From the NCBI GenBank assembly GCA_025455285.1, contig JALOMU010000087.1:1-6775 (forward strand): a stretch of DNA of 6,775 bases, read 5' to 3'. The notes under the pieces were generated by a model. The model was not told the DNA's origin and searched no databases. It worked only from the letters and a program-made list of their open reading frames with translations. Within the stretch, counting starts at the first letter, position 1; each line of letters begins with the position of its first letter. Below, one piece after another: positions 4,481 to 6,775 of this stretch. Origin of the DNA: Flavihumibacter sp. (GTDB lineage: Bacteria > Bacteroidota > Bacteroidia > Chitinophagales > Chitinophagaceae). A program made the translations under genes and the position numbers.

Positions 4481-6616
4481 ATGTCTGCAGAATTCGACAC
4501 CTCACACGTTAAAAACATTGTCTTGCTCGGCCATGCTGGCTGCGGTAAGACCACATTAGCGGAAAGTATGGTTTACGAAGCCGGACTAATACCCCGGCGG
4601 GGAACCATTTCCAGCCATTCCACATTGGGTGATTACCATGAATTGGAAAAAGAAAGAGGTAACTCGATTTTTTCCAAGCTATTGTATACCCGATGGCGTG
4701 GATATAAGATCAACATCATTGATACTCCCGGTTATGATGATTTTTGTGGGGAAGTGATTGCTTCTCTGCGTGTAGCCGATACCGGTATTATGGTTCTAAA
4801 TGCGGCAATGGGAGTTGAAGTGGGTACCGATATCATCTGGCAATACACAGAGTCATTTAAGACACCCATGCTTTTTGCAGTCAATCAACTTGATCAGGAG
4901 AAAGCCGACTTCGACAAAACTGTCCAGGAGGCAAAAGATCATTTTGGTAATAAAATTGTGGTAGTGCAATACCCATTGCAACAGGGCGCCGGCTTTCATG
5001 AGATTGTAGATGTACTCAGGATGACCCTTTACAAGTTTCACGATACAGGTGGAAAACCAGAAAAGCTACCTATTCCTGAGCAGGAACGGGAAAAAGCGGA
5101 ACAGTTGCACAAAGAACTGGTAGAAGCGGTTGCCAGCAATGATGAAACACTCATGGAACATTATTTTGAGAAGGGTGAGTTAGATGAAGATGAAATGAAG
5201 GAAGGCATGAAAAAAGCTATGATCAACCATGATCTGTTTCCTCTCTTTTGCGTATCGGCAGAACGAAATATGGGAAGTGGCCGACTGATGGGTTTTATAG
5301 ATAATGTTTGTCCCAGCGCTAATGAAATGCCCCCTCAGCAAACCGTTCAGGGTAAAGAACTTCCCTGCCGATCAGATGCTGCCACTTGTCTCTTTGTTTA
5401 TAAAACAGTTTCTGAACCGCATGTGGGTGAATTGTCCTATTTCAAAGTTTATTCAGGAGTGGTCAAATCAGGTATGGACCTAATGAATGCCAATACCAGG
5501 GTGAGTGAAAAGATTAACCAACTGTTTATAGTTGAAGGAAACAAGCGGACAGCGGTGAATGAACTGGCTGCCGGCGATCTGGGTGCGACCCTCAAATTAA
5601 AAAACACCCATGTCAACAATACACTTTGCGATAAAAACAATCCGGTGGAGTTGGTACCAATCCGTTTTCCTGCACCAAATCTGAGCGTGGCCATTGACCC
5701 GTTGGTTAAAGGAGAAGAGGAAAAACTATCGCAAGCCCTTCACATGCTGGTAGAAGAAGATCCCACCATTCGGGTGGAAGTTTCCGCAGAACTGAAACAA
5801 ACCCTGTTGCATTGCATGGGAGATATGCACCTGGCAGTTATTAAATGGAAACTACAAAACCAGTTCCGACTGGAAGTGCGTTTTTCCAAACCGCGCATTG
5901 CCTATAGGGAAACCATCCGAAAGCCGGCTGATGCACAATACCGGCATAAAAAACAATCTGGCGGAGCGGGCCAATTCGGGGAAGTACATCTAAGAATTGA
6001 ACCCTGGTATGAAGGAATGCCTGAACCAACCGGTTTAACTGTCCGGAACCGGGAAACGCAACAACTGCCCTGGGGTGGAAGCCTTGTTTATTACAACTGT
6101 ATTGTTGGAGGTGCAATAGACACCCGCTTTCTCCCATCCATTCTGAAAGGGGTGATGGAAAAAATGCAGGAAGGCCCCCTAACCGGAAGTTATGTTCGGG
6201 ATATAAGGGTCTCGGTTTATGACGGAAAAATGCATCCGGTTGATTCAAATGACATTTCATTTAAGCTTGCAGGCTTGCAGGCTTTTCGCCAGGCCTTTCA
6301 ACAGGCTGACCCGCAATTACTCGAACCTATCGGAAAAGTGGAAGTTACTTGTCCGGATGACCTAACCGGCTCGGTTATGGGAGATTTACAAACGAGGAGA
6401 GCTATTGTAGAGGGACTTGAATCAGAAGGACATTTCACCAGGATCAATGCAAAAGTGCCGTTGGCCGAACTGTATGAATATGCTTCTTCTCTTCGTTCGA
6501 TCACCCAGGGAAGAGCAAGGTTTAGTATTCAACTTGATCACTATGCACCCGTACCTTATGAATTACAGAAAAAACTTATGGAAGAATACAACAGGCAGGC
6601 AGAGCTGGTCGAATAG
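4481..6616 (+). CDS. EF-G-like translational GTPase (EF-G paralogue)
   Basis: A 711-residue, five-domain EF-G homologue, predicted cytoplasmic and ribosome-binding. It is slightly longer than standard EF-G (about 690-705). The G domain has P-loop GHAGCGKTT (17-25), switch I ERGNSI (58-63), switch II DTPGYDDF (81-88), G4 NQLD (135-138) and G5 SAERNMG (259-265). Domain II begins near 300. Domain IV begins near YRHKKQSGGAGQFGEV (487-502) and keeps the tip histidine (H585, in MHPVDSND). Domain V is near LEPIGKVEVTCPDD (614-627), followed by MGDLQTRRAIVEG and SLRSITQGRARF. Several residues differ from the housekeeping factor: the P-loop Asp of AHIDAGKTT is Gly (20), the switch II catalytic His is Tyr (85) and NKxD reads NQLD. 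These changes place it with the EF-G-like/EF-G2 paralogues rather than the main translocase, so I do not call it fusA. A separate canonical EF-G is expected elsewhere in the genome. The ATG at 4481 directly follows the repeat tract and lacks a Shine-Dalgarno sequence. Confidence 0.93.
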   Translation: MSAEFDTSHVKNIVLLGHAGCGKTTLAESMVYEAGLIPRRGTISSHSTLGDYHELEKERGNSIFSKLLYTRWRGYKINIIDTPGYDDFCGEVIASLRVADTGIMVLNAAMGVEVGTDIIWQYTESFKTPMLFAVNQLDQEKADFDKTVQEAKDHFGNKIVVVQYPLQQGAGFHEIVDVLRMTLYKFHDTGGKPEKLPIPEQEREKAEQLHKELVEAVASNDETLMEHYFEKGELDEDEMKEGMKKAMINHDLFPLFCVSAERNMGSGRLMGFIDNVCPSANEMPPQQTVQGKELPCRSDAATCLFVYKTVSEPHVGELSYFKVYSGVVKSGMDLMNANTRVSEKINQLFIVEGNKRTAVNELAAGDLGATLKLKNTHVNNTLCDKNNPVELVPIRFPAPNLSVAIDPLVKGEEEKLSQALHMLVEEDPTIRVEVSAELKQTLLHCMGDMHLAVIKWKLQNQFRLEVRFSKPRIAYRETIRKPADAQYRHKKQSGGAGQFGEVHLRIEPWYEGMPEPTGLTVRNRETQQLPWGGSLVYYNCIVGGAIDTRFLPSILKGVMEKMQEGPLTGSYVRDIRVSVYDGKMHPVDSNDISFKLAGLQAFRQAFQQADPQLLEPIGKVEVTCPDDLTGSVMGDLQTRRAIVEGLESEGHFTRINAKVPLAELYEYASSLRSITQGRARFSIQLDHYAPVPYELQKKLMEEYNRQAELVE

Positions 6617-6722
6617 CTAATCAAAGTAGCTTTTCGATGAATGGAACAATGATTTTATTTTCTGCATCGTTTATGCTTTGTTCCGTTTTTAATCGACGTA
6701 CCCATTGAAAATTTCCACACCT

Positions 6723-6775
6723 ATGAACGAACAGTTGTACTTCAACGATCAGGCACATATTGCCGAAAAGTTTCA
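6723..6775 (+). CDS. Start of a possible gene running off the window end
   Basis: An ATG at 6723 opens a frame that stays open to the window edge and encodes 17 residues, MNEQLYFNDQAHIAEKF. It follows a 106-base gap after the EF-G-like stop. Its start context (A/T-rich, no Shine-Dalgarno) is like the other starts here. Too little is visible to identify a family, and the evidence for a gene is only that it begins cleanly after an intergenic gap. Confidence 0.4.
   Translation, partial: MNEQLYFNDQAHIAEKF

Noticed and set aside
5841..6260. A 139-codon open frame on the minus strand within the EF-G-like gene
   Set aside because: It is antisense to a strongly conserved domain IV coding stretch and its translation has no recognisable motif. 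The other minus-strand frames inside this gene fail for the same reason.
6617..6722. A promoter for the downstream partial gene, with TATGCTTTG at 6672-6680
   Set aside because: The box has one base too many relative to the Bacteroidota -7 consensus and no matching -33 TTG at the right distance. I also saw no clear terminator hairpin for the EF-G-like gene in this gap.

Overview
The window looks like a piece of a Bacteroidota chromosome, most likely Chitinophagaceae or a close relative. The reasons are the SMC tail ending in a Bacteroidota-like sequence, the lack of Shine-Dalgarno sequences before A/T-rich starts, a DUF486 small membrane protein, a Bacteroidota-type EF-G-like paralogue, and heptameric low-complexity repeats between genes. 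The assignment rests on recalled family resemblance, not on a search.

Layout. Bases 2-313 (+) are the 3' end of smc, followed by a strong intrinsic terminator (351-385). A short gap holds a second strong intrinsic terminator (474-504), and then comes a four-helix DUF486/DMT-like gene (535-864, +). Its stop codon abuts the stop codon of a convergent minus-strand gene cluster. Read in transcription order, that cluster is a MacB/FtsX-type ABC permease (3851-2610), tsaD (2605-1604) and a TrmN6-like tRNA methyltransferase (1584-865, TTG start). Gaps of 4 and 19 bases suggest one operon. A divergent intergenic region (3852-3987) leads to a small helical, probably coiled-coil protein of unknown function (3988-4365, +). 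A heptamer repeat tract (4374-4471) follows, and then a 711-residue EF-G-like translational GTPase (4481-6616, +). A new plus-strand reading frame begins at 6723 and leaves the window.

Functional theme. Two tRNA-modifying enzymes, both expected to act on A37 next to the anticodon, sit side by side (TsaD for t6A37, TrmN6 for m6A37), and an EF-G paralogue lies nearby. This gives a translation-related flavour, but the EF-G-like gene is on the other strand and is not in the same operon.

I do not see a mobile element, CRISPR array, phage gene or convincing new multi-gene system. The points most worth a second look are the altered GTPase motifs of the EF-G paralogue, the heptamer repeat tract just upstream of it, and the terminator hairpin placed in front of the DUF486 gene.
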